64,000 nt of DNA from SURF-13 sp038924245 (lineage in GTDB: Bacteria > Pseudomonadota > Gammaproteobacteria > SURF-13), in NCBI GenBank assembly GCA_038924245.1, contig JBCKVB010000003.1:1-64000 (forward strand). Reading direction: 5' to 3'. How positions within the stretch are numbered: the stretch's first letter is position 1; every line of letters starts with the position of its first letter. Shown piece by piece: positions 54,549 to 63,300 of the stretch. A program made the translations under genes and the position numbers. The notes beneath the pieces are model-generated. The model saw nothing but the letters and a program-made list of their open reading frames with translations, was not told where the DNA came from and searched no databases.

Positions 54549-56456
54549 ATGCTGCAATCCATTCGCAATCACGTTCGGAGCTGGGCCGCCGGGTTGATTA
54601 TCGGCCTTATTATCCTGAGCTTTGCCTTGTGGGGCATACAGGATTACGCGGGCGGCGCCGCCGCTGCCACCGTGGCGAAGGTCAACGGCAAGGACATCAA
54701 GTTCGATGATTTTCAGCGCGCCTATCAGAATGAGCGGGAGCGTCTGCGCCAGGCGCTGGGCGGTAACTTCGATACGCTGTTCCAGGATGAGACCAGGCTC
54801 AAGCAGCAATTGCTGGAGCGCGTGATCCGCGAACAGCTCGCGCAGCAGGCAGCGCGTGACATGGGCTTGCGCGTGACCGACGCCGAGCTGGCCAAAACCA
54901 TTCAAGCCCTCCCGGAATTCCTGGACAACGGCCGCTTTTCCAAGGCGCGTTACGAGCAAATCCTGCGCGGCGCCGGTTTGACCGCGCAAGGCTTCGAGAC
55001 CCTGCAGCGCGATGACCTGCTGTTCGCTCAGCTTTACGCGGGAGTGCGCGGCACGGCGTTTGTCGGCGCACATCAATTTGACGCCGCGGTGCGTCTGCAA
55101 TACCAGCAGCGCGAGGTGTCCTACCTCGTCATTCCGGCGGCCAGGTTTAAAGACACGGTACAGGTGGATGACCAAGCCGTGCAGGACTATTACGCGGGTC
55201 AGCGCGAGCGCTACACCACGCAGGAACAGGTGAGCATCGAATATGTGGAGCTGGCCGGAGCGGAGATCGCGGCCGGGATCAAGCCGGATGAAGAAGCGTT
55301 ACGCAAGCAGTATGAGGAGCAAAAAGCGCAAGGCGCGTATGACAGCCCCGAGCAGCATCGCGCGCGCCATATCCTGATCGGCGTGGAGGCCAATGCCGGC
55401 GAAGCCGCGCAGGCCGCGGCCAAGGCCAAGGCCGCGGATATTTTACAGCGTCTCAAGCGCGGCGCGGATTTCGCCCGGCTTGCGGCCGAGGTTTCGCAAG
55501 ACCCGATCAGCGCGAAACAGGGCGGCGACCTGGGCTGGTTCGGACGCGGCGTGATGGACAAGGCGTTTGAGGAGGCGGTATTCGCGCTCGCGCCAGGCCA
55601 GCTGAGCGAGCCGGTGCAAAGCGCGCTGGGTTGGCACGTCATCAAGGTCGAAGAGTCTCGCCTCGCGCACAGCAAGGGCTTCGAGGAAGTGCGCGCCGGG
55701 CTGGAGCAGGCGCAGCGTGAGCACGAGGCGGAGAAGCAATTTTTTGAACAGTATGAAACCCTGAAGAATCTGGTGTTTGAAAATCCCGATACGCTCAACG
55801 TAGCAAGCCAGGAGTTAGAGCTGCCGCTCAAGACCAGCGCGCTGTTCGGGCGTAACGGCGGCGAGGGCGTCGCACAGCAACCCAAGGTCGTGGCGGCGGT
55901 GTTCAGCGACGAGGTGATGGGGCGTGGCTACAACAGCGAACTGATCGAGATCGGCGCCAATCACGTACTGGCGTTGCGCATCAAGGAACACAAGACCGCG
56001 GCACAGCGTCCCTTGGACGAGGTGCGCGCGGAGATCAGCGAACATCTGAGATTCGAGGCCATGCGGCAGCGCGCCCGGCAACTGGGCGAAGAATTGCAAA
56101 AGCGCCTGGCGCAAGGCGAGGACGCCGAGGCGTTGGCTAAACAGCAAGGCTTTGCCTGGGTGCGGGCCGGTATGATAGGGCGCGTGGACGCCAAGCTTCC
56201 AGCCCCAGTGTTGCGCGCGGCGTTCACCCTGCCCAAGACGCAGCCCGCCATCGGCGGCGCGCGCATGGACCACGGCGACTACGCGCTGGTGTGGATGACG
56301 AACGTGCGCGAAGGCGATGCGGCGGCGCTGGATGCGGCGGAGCGGCTGGCGCTGGCGCACGAACTGCGGCGCGGCGCGGCGGAAAGCGTTTACACGGACT
56401 TTGTAAGCGCCCTGCACGGCCGCGCGGATATTACCCGCTATCCGGACAGGCTTTAA
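54549..56456 (+). CDS. ppiD: Periplasmic folding chaperone PpiD (SurA/parvulin type)
   Basis: The 635-residue protein starts at ATG 54549 (MLQSIRNHVRSW), directly before the membrane anchor AAGLIIGLIILSFALW (residues about 12-30). A SurA-like N-terminal chaperone domain follows. One parvulin domain lies near residues 270-370 (RARHILIGVEANAGE, GGDLGWFGRGVMDKAFEEAVF, GWHVIKVEE). A C-terminal helical domain completes the protein. PpiD helps outer-membrane and secreted proteins leave the Sec translocon. The lon-hup-ppiD order is conserved. A terminator and two tRNAs separate it from the HU gene. Confidence 0.93.
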   Translation: MLQSIRNHVRSWAAGLIIGLIILSFALWGIQDYAGGAAAATVAKVNGKDIKFDDFQRAYQNERERLRQALGGNFDTLFQDETRLKQQLLERVIREQLAQQAARDMGLRVTDAELAKTIQALPEFLDNGRFSKARYEQILRGAGLTAQGFETLQRDDLLFAQLYAGVRGTAFVGAHQFDAAVRLQYQQREVSYLVIPAARFKDTVQVDDQAVQDYYAGQRERYTTQEQVSIEYVELAGAEIAAGIKPDEEALRKQYEEQKAQGAYDSPEQHRARHILIGVEANAGEAAQAAAKAKAADILQRLKRGADFARLAAEVSQDPISAKQGGDLGWFGRGVMDKAFEEAVFALAPGQLSEPVQSALGWHVIKVEESRLAHSKGFEEVRAGLEQAQREHEAEKQFFEQYETLKNLVFENPDTLNVASQELELPLKTSALFGRNGGEGVAQQPKVVAAVFSDEVMGRGYNSELIEIGANHVLALRIKEHKTAAQRPLDEVRAEISEHLRFEAMRQRARQLGEELQKRLAQGEDAEALAKQQGFAWVRAGMIGRVDAKLPAPVLRAAFTLPKTQPAIGGARMDHGDYALVWMTNVREGDAAALDAAERLALAHELRRGAAESVYTDFVSALHGRADITRYPDRL

Positions 56457-56575
56457 CCACGCTGAACAAATGGGTTTATAATCTGTCCAATCTTTGGAGG
56501 AGTTAAGGTCAGCGTGAGCCAGACCGATAACCAGGAAGGGGAGGGATAGACGGCGTTAAACAACCGGGAATAGGG

Positions 56576-56872
56576 ATGTCCAATCAAGCGTGCAAATTAG
56601 TCATTGAGGGGGTCAGCGAGGACGGCAAGAAATTCCGTCCCAGCGACTGGATCAAGCGCATTTCCACTTCGCTCGCCACCTTCGGCCCGGATCATCGCCT
56701 GCATTATTCCAAGATCGCCCAGCCGCGCATCATCAACGGCGAGAAATGCCTGGTGGTGGACAAGAGCCTGACCGATAAAGGCCCGGCGGCGTTCGAATAC
56801 ATCCTGAACTTCGTGCGCATGAACAAGCCTCGCGTATACGAGGAGTGCACGGTAGCGGCAGATACAATATAA
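56576..56872 (+). CDS. DUF3579 protein
   Basis: The 98-residue cytoplasmic protein has the family pattern IEGVSEDGKKFRPSDWIKRIS followed by ISTSLATFGPDHRLHYSKIAQP and KCLVVDKSLTDKGPAAFEYIL. DUF3579 proteins occur in beta- and gammaproteobacteria and their role is unknown. TATAAT at 56475-56480 and a strong GGAGGAG at 56497 precede an 11-codon leader frame (GTG 56514 to TAG 56549). The gene itself has only GGGAATAGGG before its ATG. It is convergent with dksA. Confidence 0.85.
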   Translation: MSNQACKLVIEGVSEDGKKFRPSDWIKRISTSLATFGPDHRLHYSKIAQPRIINGEKCLVVDKSLTDKGPAAFEYILNFVRMNKPRVYEECTVAADTI

Positions 56873-56892
56873 AGGGAACCCTGAAACGATAG

Positions 56893-56932
56893 GCCGTTTC
56901 TTTTCTCTTGTATCTTTTAACTTTTCTCTGCC
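56893..56932 (-). repeat. AGAGAAAAG-type repeat, second copy
   Basis: On the minus strand it reads GGCAGAGAAAAG, then TTA, then AAAAGATACAAGAG. The argS-leader copy at 33648-33690 shares both blocks. It fills the convergent gap between the DUF3579 gene and dksA. Confidence 0.5.
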
Positions 56933-56935
56933 TCT

Positions 56936-57496
56936 CTAGGCCATCTGCTTTTCGCGTATTTCGTCCAGGGTCTTGCAGTCTATGCACTGGGTCGCGGTGG
57001 GGCGCGCCTCCAGACGGCGGATGCCGATCTCCACATCGCACTCATCGCAGTGGCCGTACTGGCCCAGATCCAGCTTGACCAGCGCCTCGTCTATCTTTTT
57101 GATCAGCTTGCGTTCGCGGTCGCGGGTACGCAGCTCCAGGGTGATTTCTTCTTCCTGGGTGGCGCGGTCGTTGGGGTCGGGATAATTGGCCGCCTCGTCC
57201 TGCATGTGGTGCACGGTGCGGTCCACTTCCTCCATGAGCTGCTTTTTCCAGGCCTGCAGGATGCTGCGGAAATGCATCACCTGCTTGTCGTTCATGTAAG
57301 ATTCGCCCTTTTTCTCCTTATAGGGCTTGAACCCCAGCAAGGAGGCCTGTGAGCCGCTGCCGCTGGTCTTTGCCGCCAGCACGGGCGGCTTGGGCTTGAC
57401 CTTGGCTTTAGGCGCCACGGCCTTGCGCCGCACCGGCGCCCTGGCGGCGGGCTTGGTCTTTTTGGCGGCCTTGGCCTTGGACTTGGTTACAGGCAT
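56936..57496 (-). CDS. dksA: RNA polymerase-binding transcription factor DksA, with basic N-terminal extension
   Basis: The 186-residue protein ends with a complete DksA (about residues 55-186): coiled-coil tip DEAANYPDPNDRA with the two key Asp, the four-Cys zinc finger CDECDVEIG...CIDC, and RLEARPTATQCIDCKTLDEI. The first about 50 residues are a Lys/Ala/Pro-rich tail (KSKAKAAKKTKPAARAP), absent from the 151-residue E. coli protein. AGGAG 9 bp before ATG 57496 supports the long start. DksA with ppGpp reprograms promoters such as those of rRNA. A palindromic element lies 56 bp upstream. Confidence 0.94.
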   Translation of the reverse strand: MPVTKSKAKAAKKTKPAARAPVRRKAVAPKAKVKPKPPVLAAKTSGSGSQASLLGFKPYKEKKGESYMNDKQVMHFRSILQAWKKQLMEEVDRTVHHMQDEAANYPDPNDRATQEEEITLELRTRDRERKLIKKIDEALVKLDLGQYGHCDECDVEIGIRRLEARPTATQCIDCKTLDEIREKQMA

Positions 57497-57545
57497 TAAA
57501 TCTTTCTCCTACCCACTCGTATATGGAAATAAAACCCCCGATGTA

Positions 57546-57709
57546 TACTACACATAGCGCCATAAATCTACTGCGCGGATTTGATGCGGGTGCGTACGGT
57601 GCTCGGAATCCGGGGCCGCGTAGCGGCAGACTTCAAGGTACACTCCGGTTCCTGCGTTCCGCCGCCCCGCCTGAAATCCGCTCGCTACGATTTCTGGCGC
57701 TATGTATAG
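57546..57709. mobile_element. About 160-bp MITE-like palindromic element between dksA and the cbbY-like gene
   Basis: Left end ACATAGCGCCA (57552-57562) and right end TGGCGCTATGT (57695-57705) are perfect inverted repeats. Complementarity extends imperfectly inward about 40 bp (AAATC, GCGGATTT, GCGGG). A central GCCGC/GCGGC hairpin is present. No coding capacity. It separates the divergent promoters of dksA and the HAD gene. Confidence 0.65.
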
Positions 57710-57763
57710 AAATGAGGCTACACCGCAATGGATTTCAATGGCCGAAAAAGAGGCTTTCCCGGC

Positions 57764-58549
57764 ATGACTCAACTTGAGGCGTTAATTTTTGACGTGGACG
57801 GCACGCTGGCCGACACCGAGCGCGACGGTCACCGCGTGGCCTTCAACCGCGCCTTTGCCGAGGCGGGCCTGGAGTGGGAGTGGGACGTCCCACTCTATGG
57901 CGAGTTGCTGGCCATCACCGGCGGCAAGGAGCGCATGCGCCATTATCTGGACCGTTTCCCCGGCGTAGGCCGCCCCGCGCAGGGCCTAGATGAGTTCATC
58001 GCCGCGCTGCACCAGGCCAAGACGCGCCACTACGCGGCGCTCATGGCCGCGGGTGGAGTGCCGCTGCGCCCCGGCGTGCGGCGCCTGCTGGAACAGGCGC
58101 GCGCGGCGGGCTTGCGTCTCGCCATCGCCACCACCACCACGCCGGAGAACGTCAGCGCGCTATTGGAAAACGTCGCGCCGCCCGTGCCTTTGTCCTGGTT
58201 CGAGGTGATCGCCGCGGGTGACGTGGTGGCGGCCAAGAAACCCGCGCCGGACATTTATCATTACGCGCTGCAACGCCTGGGCCTGCGCCCGGAGCAATGC
58301 CTGGCCTTTGAGGATTCCGAGAACGGCGTGCGCTCCGCGCGCGCGGCGGGCCTCACCACTTTGATTACCATCAACGACTACACCCACAATCACGACTTTG
58401 ACGGCGCACGCCTGGTGCTCACGCACCTGGGCGAACCCGATCAGCCGTTTCAGATGCTGCAAGGCGAGTTGCCGGTGGCGCACAAGGGTTACGTGGATGT
58501 GAGCTTGTTGCGCGCGCTGCCGTCGCGCGCCAGCAAGGCCGCGCCGTAA
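57764..58549 (+). CDS. CbbY-like HAD-superfamily phosphatase
   Basis: The 261-residue phosphatase starts at ATG 57764 (MTQLEALIFDVDGTLADTE). The nucleophile Asp is in FDVDGTLAD, motif II is IATTTTPEN, motif III Lys is in VAAKKPAPDIYHYAL and motif IV is AFEDSENGVRSARAAGL. It resembles CbbY, which dephosphorylates the Rubisco inhibitor xylulose-1,5-bisphosphate. ATG 57728 would add 12 residues. The 3' end overlaps the FGGY-kinase 3' end by 61 bp, convergently. A sugar-phosphate role shared with the kinase is plausible but inferred. Confidence 0.85.
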   Translation: MTQLEALIFDVDGTLADTERDGHRVAFNRAFAEAGLEWEWDVPLYGELLAITGGKERMRHYLDRFPGVGRPAQGLDEFIAALHQAKTRHYAALMAAGGVPLRPGVRRLLEQARAAGLRLAIATTTTPENVSALLENVAPPVPLSWFEVIAAGDVVAAKKPAPDIYHYALQRLGLRPEQCLAFEDSENGVRSARAAGLTTLITINDYTHNHDFDGARLVLTHLGEPDQPFQMLQGELPVAHKGYVDVSLLRALPSRASKAAP

Positions 58550-59823
58550 GCCGCCTCATCTTGCGCGGGGGTGAGCAGGGGAGACCGCAACAGGCGCGCG
58601 CGTATTTCAGTCCACGCGTTGTTCTTCGCTCCGCCGCCCACGCTACGTATGGAAACCGGATACGGCGCGCCGAGTTCAGCCAAGCGCTGATAGGCTTGCT
58701 GTTCGATGCGCGCCATGCCCTCCAGCATGCCCTGGAAAAATGGTACGTCATCGGCGGGACGCGGCGTGAGGCGCGACGCGAGCTGTGGGTCATTGACGGG
58801 AAAGCGCTCGCCGGGGACGAGCAGCGGATAGTAATCGAGCCCGGTGGGCCGCTCAGGTTGCAGGAGCGGCGTCAGCGCTGCCATCCGCTCGTTGCTGAAA
58901 TAATGTTGCAGCACCGCGCCGCCGCTGTTGGAGCCCGCGCCCGCGAGCCAGAGTGTGCCTAAACGATGGCTGTAGACGCCGTACTCCGGCGCGAAGAGGG
59001 GTTGTTCGGACAGCACCTTCATCACCAGTGTGGAGCCGAGCGAAGTCACCGCCTCGCCCGGCAGATGCGCGCCGGTGGCGATAAAGGCCGCGGTGCTGTC
59101 GGTGGTGCCTGCCTTGATGCGCGTGCCGGGCGCAAAGCCGAATCCGGCGCAGGTTTGCTCACTCACCGTGCCGATGTCCGCGCCGGGTTCGACCACCTCA
59201 GGCAACAACTCGCGCCGTATGCCGAGCCGGTCCAGCCAGTCCGGCCAGCGGCGCGCCATCACGTCGTAACCCAGTTTCAAACAGTTGTGCTCATCGCTCG
59301 CACCCAAACGCGCGCCGAGCTTGAAGGCGAGCCAGGAAGCGGGGGGGAGCGCATAGCGCGCGCGCAGGCCGAGCTTGGGTTGCAGGTGCATCAATTTAGC
59401 CAGCGCGCTGCTCCTGCCGTGCGCGCCGCTCCACGGCGGCGCTACTTCGTCAATATAATCCGCCTCGCACACGCTGCGCGCATCGTTGTACATGAGCGCG
59501 GGCGCGAGCGGCGCGCCGTAGGCGTTGCACATAAGCAGCGTGCCGGAAGTGCCGTCCACGGCGAGCGCGGCGACATCTTGCAGGGAGATATTTTTGGCCA
59601 GCTCATGCAGCGTGGCGGCCAGCGCTTCCCACCACAGTTGCGGCGCTTGCTCGACGCGCACCCCGTCGCGCCGCGGCGCGGGCAGGGGCTGCGCCGCCCG
59701 CGCGACTATCGCGCCCGCGTGGTTGATGATGATGGCGCGGCAGCCGGAGGTGCCGAGGTCTAGGCCTAGATAAAGTTGCAAGTGGCGAGTAGGTCGCTCC
59801 CGGCGTCCTGCCTCCCGCGACAC
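58489..59823 (-). CDS. FGGY-family carbohydrate kinase (ribulokinase/xylulokinase-like)
   Basis: The kinase core starts YLGLDLGTSGCRAIIINHAG (N-terminal phosphate loop), with VDGTSGTLLMCN (substrate strand) and GTTDSTAAFIATGAH. C-terminal SVGGGAKNNAWTEIRARLL and DEAAYGAALLA are the FGGY C-terminal motifs. No ATG precedes the core. I propose GTG 59823, because AGGGA lies exactly 7 bp upstream; both belong to a GGA-hairpin repeat, and the first about 13 residues (SREAGRRERPTRH) are repeat-derived. TTG 59781 is the alternative. The substrate is probably a pentulose; D-ribulose kinases of the plant/cyanobacterial type look similar. Convergent with the CbbY-like gene. Confidence 0.82.
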   Translation of the reverse strand: MSREAGRRERPTRHLQLYLGLDLGTSGCRAIIINHAGAIVARAAQPLPAPRRDGVRVEQAPQLWWEALAATLHELAKNISLQDVAALAVDGTSGTLLMCNAYGAPLAPALMYNDARSVCEADYIDEVAPPWSGAHGRSSALAKLMHLQPKLGLRARYALPPASWLAFKLGARLGASDEHNCLKLGYDVMARRWPDWLDRLGIRRELLPEVVEPGADIGTVSEQTCAGFGFAPGTRIKAGTTDSTAAFIATGAHLPGEAVTSLGSTLVMKVLSEQPLFAPEYGVYSHRLGTLWLAGAGSNSGGAVLQHYFSNERMAALTPLLQPERPTGLDYYPLLVPGERFPVNDPQLASRLTPRPADDVPFFQGMLEGMARIEQQAYQRLAELGAPYPVSIRSVGGGAKNNAWTEIRARLLRSPLLTPAQDEAAYGAALLARDGSARNKLTST

Positions 59824-59839
59824 TAGTGCATCCCTGCAC
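59793..59839 (-). repeat. GGA-hairpin repeat at the FGGY-kinase start
   Basis: On the minus strand GTGCAGGGATGCAC (59839-59826) forms a 5-bp stem with a GGGA loop. CTAGTG follows, then the GTCGC...GCGAC palindrome (59821-59793) with inner GGC/GCC around AGGAC. The loop AGGGA is positioned as a Shine-Dalgarno sequence for GTG 59823. Confidence 0.8.
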
Positions 59840-59857
59840 GTCGCAAGTAGCAAGTAC

Positions 59858-60247
59858 TCAGGGGAGGCTCACCGGCGCGGGCGGTGTCCAAGCCGGGTTA
59901 CGCTGCTCGGCGATGACCGTGGTATAAATCCCGCCGCGCACGTAGAACTCGGCGGTTAAACGCATGAAACGCGGCGCGCAGGCTTTAACCAGATCGTCCA
60001 GGATTTGATTGGTCACCGCTTCGTGAAACGCCCCTTCGTTGCGGTAACTCCACATGTATAATTTCAGGGATTTCAACTCGATACAGCGCGCATCGGGCAC
60101 GTATTCGATATGCAGCGTGGCGAAGTCCGGCTGGCCGGTCTTGGGGCACAAGCAAGTAAACTCCGGAACGCGCATACGGATGGTATAATCGCGTTCGGGC
60201 GTCGGATTGGCGAAGATTTCAAGTTGTTTGCTGGGCTGGGCGGGCAT
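59858..60247 (-). CDS. queF: NADPH-dependent 7-cyano-7-deazaguanine reductase
   Basis: The 129-residue unimodular QueF reduces preQ0 to preQ1 in queuosine synthesis. The start is ATG 60247 (MPAQPSKQLEIFANP). The catalytic Cys is Cys34 in FTCLCPKTGQPDFA and the Asp is Asp41. The family motif is ELKSLKLYMWSYRNEGAFHEAVTNQI. Longer frames upstream translate the 23-bp tandem repeats and are unlikely to be real. It is divergent from smc. Confidence 0.94.
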   Translation of the reverse strand: MPAQPSKQLEIFANPTPERDYTIRMRVPEFTCLCPKTGQPDFATLHIEYVPDARCIELKSLKLYMWSYRNEGAFHEAVTNQILDDLVKACAPRFMRLTAEFYVRGGIYTTVIAEQRNPAWTPPAPVSLP

Positions 60248-60275
60248 AGGGCGGACTCGCGGCTGATATTTTGCA

Positions 60276-60391
60276 CATAATAACGCAACTGAATTTTGCC
60301 CATAATAACGCAACTGGCTTAGGCATAACAATGCAACTGGCTTAGGCATAACAATGCAACTGGCTTAGGATAATAACGCAACTGACTTAGG
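60276..60391. repeat. Five tandem 23-bp repeats between queF and smc
   Basis: Units at 60276-60299, 60301-60323, 60324-60346, 60347-60369 and 60370-60391 share AACGCAACTG or CAATGCAACTG followed by GGCTTAGG; units three and four are identical. The last unit ends 5 bp before the smc ATG and gives it its only Shine-Dalgarno-like bases (TTAGG). No spacers, so not CRISPR. Confidence 0.85.
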
Positions 60392-60396
60392 TTTTC

Positions 60397-63300
60397 ATGC
60401 GGCTCTCCAAGATCAAACTGTCCGGGTTTAAATCCTTTGTAGATCCCACCCTGTTGCACCTGCCGAGCTCACTGGTGGGCGTGGTCGGGCCGAACGGCTG
60501 CGGCAAGTCCAACGTGATAGACGCGGTGCGCTGGGTGATGGGCGAAATCTCCGCCAAGAGCCTGCGCGGCGACTCCATGACCGACGTGATCTTCAACGGC
60601 TCCAGCACGCGCAAGCCGGTGGGCCAGGCGATGGTGGAGATCGTGTTCGACAACAGCGATCACAGCCTGGGCGGGCAATACGCGGCGTACAGCGAGATCG
60701 CCATCAAGCGCGAGGTAAGCCGCGACGGGCAGTCAAGCTATTACCTGAACGGCGCGCGTTGCCGGCGGCGCGACGTGATAGACGTATTCCTCGGCACCGG
60801 CCTCGGGCCGCACAGTTACGCCATCATCGAGCAAGGCATGATCTCGCGCCTGATCGAAGCCAAGCCCGAAGACCTGCGCGTGTTTCTGGAAGAGGCCGCG
60901 GGCATTTCCAAATACAAAGAGCGGCGGCGCGAGACCGAGACGCGCATCGCGCACACACGCGAGAATCTGGCGCGCCTGAACGATGTGCGCGGGGAGATCG
61001 AAAAACAACTGGAGCATTTGCAGCGCCAGTCCTCCGCCGCGCAGCGTTACCAGCGCCTCAAGGAAGAAGAGCGGCGCCTGAAGGCGGAACTGCTGGCGTT
61101 GCGCCTGCGCGGCTTGCAAAACGAGGGCGCGGAGCAAAGCCGGGCCATCAGCGGGCAGGAAACGGAACTGGAGGCGGCGCTCGCCAAACAACGCGAGATC
61201 GAGGCCGGGATCGAAAAACTGCGCGCCGCGCAAGACGACATCGCGGCGCATTTCAACAGTGTGCAGGCGCGGTTTTATAACGTCGGCGCGGAGATCGCGC
61301 GCGTCGAGCAGGCCATACAGCATGCCAGGGAACGGCGCGAGCAATCCGGCCGCGATCTGGAACAGGCCGGGCACGCGCTACGCGAAACCGGCGCGCACCT
61401 GGAAGCGGATCGCGCCCGGATCACAGAACTCAACGGCGAACTGGCGCAAATCGAACCCGCGCTGCACGGCAGCGCGGACGCGCGCCAGGCCGCCGATGCC
61501 GCGCTTAACCAGGCCGAGCAGGCCATGCGGCAATGGCAGGACAAATGGGAGGCGCATCAGGAGCAGCGCGCCCTGCTTACGCAGGCGGAGCAAGTCGAGC
61601 GCACGCGCCTGGAGCACTTGCAGCAGCAGCACGCGCAATTACAGCAACGCCTGGAGCGTTTGCAGGCGGAACGGGAGACGCTGCCGCCCGCAGCCATCGA
61701 GCAGGATATTCAACTGCTGGACAGTGAGCACGCGGAGCAGCAGAGGCAGTTGCAACGCCTGCAACAGGAAGGCGCGGAGTTGCAGGCGCGCATCACGCAG
61801 TTGCGCGAGGCTATCGCGCGTGACAGCGCGCAGTTGCAGGCGCACCGCACCGCGCTGGAGCCGCGCCGAGCCGAGTTGACCTCGCTCAGCGCCTTGCAGC
61901 AGGCCGCCTTGGGTAAAGGCAGTACCGGCGTGGCGGCCTGGCTGGCGCAGCAAGGTTTACAGGACGCGCCGCGGCTAGCTGAAGGTCTGGAGGTGGAATC
62001 CGGCTGGGAGGACGCGGTAGAGGCGGTACTGCATTTTTATCTGGGCGCGGTGTGCGTGCATGGGTTGCAGGGTGTCGCGGCGGCGCTGGCGCAGCCCCCG
62101 GCGGCGCTGGCCATTCTGGACCTGGACGCGCCAGCGTGCGCCCATGCGCGTGGGCCAGCGCCCGCGCTGCTGGACAAGGTGCGCGCCGCGCCAGCGCGCC
62201 TTGATGCGCTGCTCGGTCATGTGTACACGGCGGAGTCCTTGACCGAGGCGCTGACGCTGACGCCGCGGATGCAGACGCACGAGTCGGTCATCACGCGCGA
62301 CGGCCTGTGGCTGGGCAACGGCTGGCTGCGCGTGACGCGCGAAGAGGACGCCAGCGCCGGCGTGCTGTGGCGCGAGCATGAGCTTAAGCAACTGGCGCCC
62401 GAGGTGCGGCGCCGGAGTGACGAGATCGCCGCCGCGCAACAGCAGTTGGACGCGGCGCAGGAAGAACTCGCGCAACTGGAGCGGCGGCGCGAGGCGATGC
62501 AAGAGGACATGCAGGAGACGCATCGCGCCCACGGCGACGTGCAGGCGCAATTGCGCGGCAAGCAAACGCATCTGGCGCAACTGCGCACGCGCCATGAGCA
62601 AATTCAAAATGAAATAGAGGAACTGCAACTGCAAAGCGCCACGGTGCTGGACGACGTGCACGCTGCGCAGCGCCGCCTGCGCGAGGCCGAGAGCGGCGGC
62701 GCCGCGCTGACGCAACAGGGCGTGGAACAGGCGCGCGAGCGCGATGCGTTTACCCAGGCCCTGGAACAGGCGCGCCAGGCGGCGCGCGCCGCGCACGAGG
62801 AGGCGCACCAATTGGCGTTGCGCGAGCAGTCGCTGCGCGCCGCGCTCAGCGCCGCCGGTCAGGGCGTGGAGCGCATGCAGCAACAGTTGCGGCAACTGCA
62901 GGCGCGCCTGGATGAGTTACGCCGCGGCCTGACCGAAGGCGAAGCCCCGCTGGCCGCGTTGCAGGCCGAGTTGCAGCAATGGCTCCAGCAACGCGCGCAG
63001 GCGGAGAGTGATCTGGCGCGCGCACGCGCGCACCTGGAGGAGCATGACCAGAGCTTGCGCGGGGCGGAGCAGGAACGGCATCGCGCCGAACAGGTGGCGC
63101 AGGAAAACCGCGCGCTGCTGGAAACATTGCGCCTGAAGGCGCAGGAGCTCAAGGTGCGCGCGCAAGGTTTGCAGGAACAGATTCGGGAGGCGGGCCATGA
63201 GCCGGAGGCGCTGCTGCAAGAACTGGATGGCGCGGCGTACGAAGCGGAGCGCCAGACGCGGTTGGACGGCGTGACGCAAAAGATACAGCGCCTGGGGCCG

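Noticed and set aside
60248..60349. Longer QueF N-terminus
   Set aside because: The extra 34 residues translate the 23-bp tandem repeats and do not match the family, whose start fits ATG 60247.
60276..60391. CRISPR array
   Set aside because: Repeats are directly adjacent without unique spacers and no cas genes are nearby.
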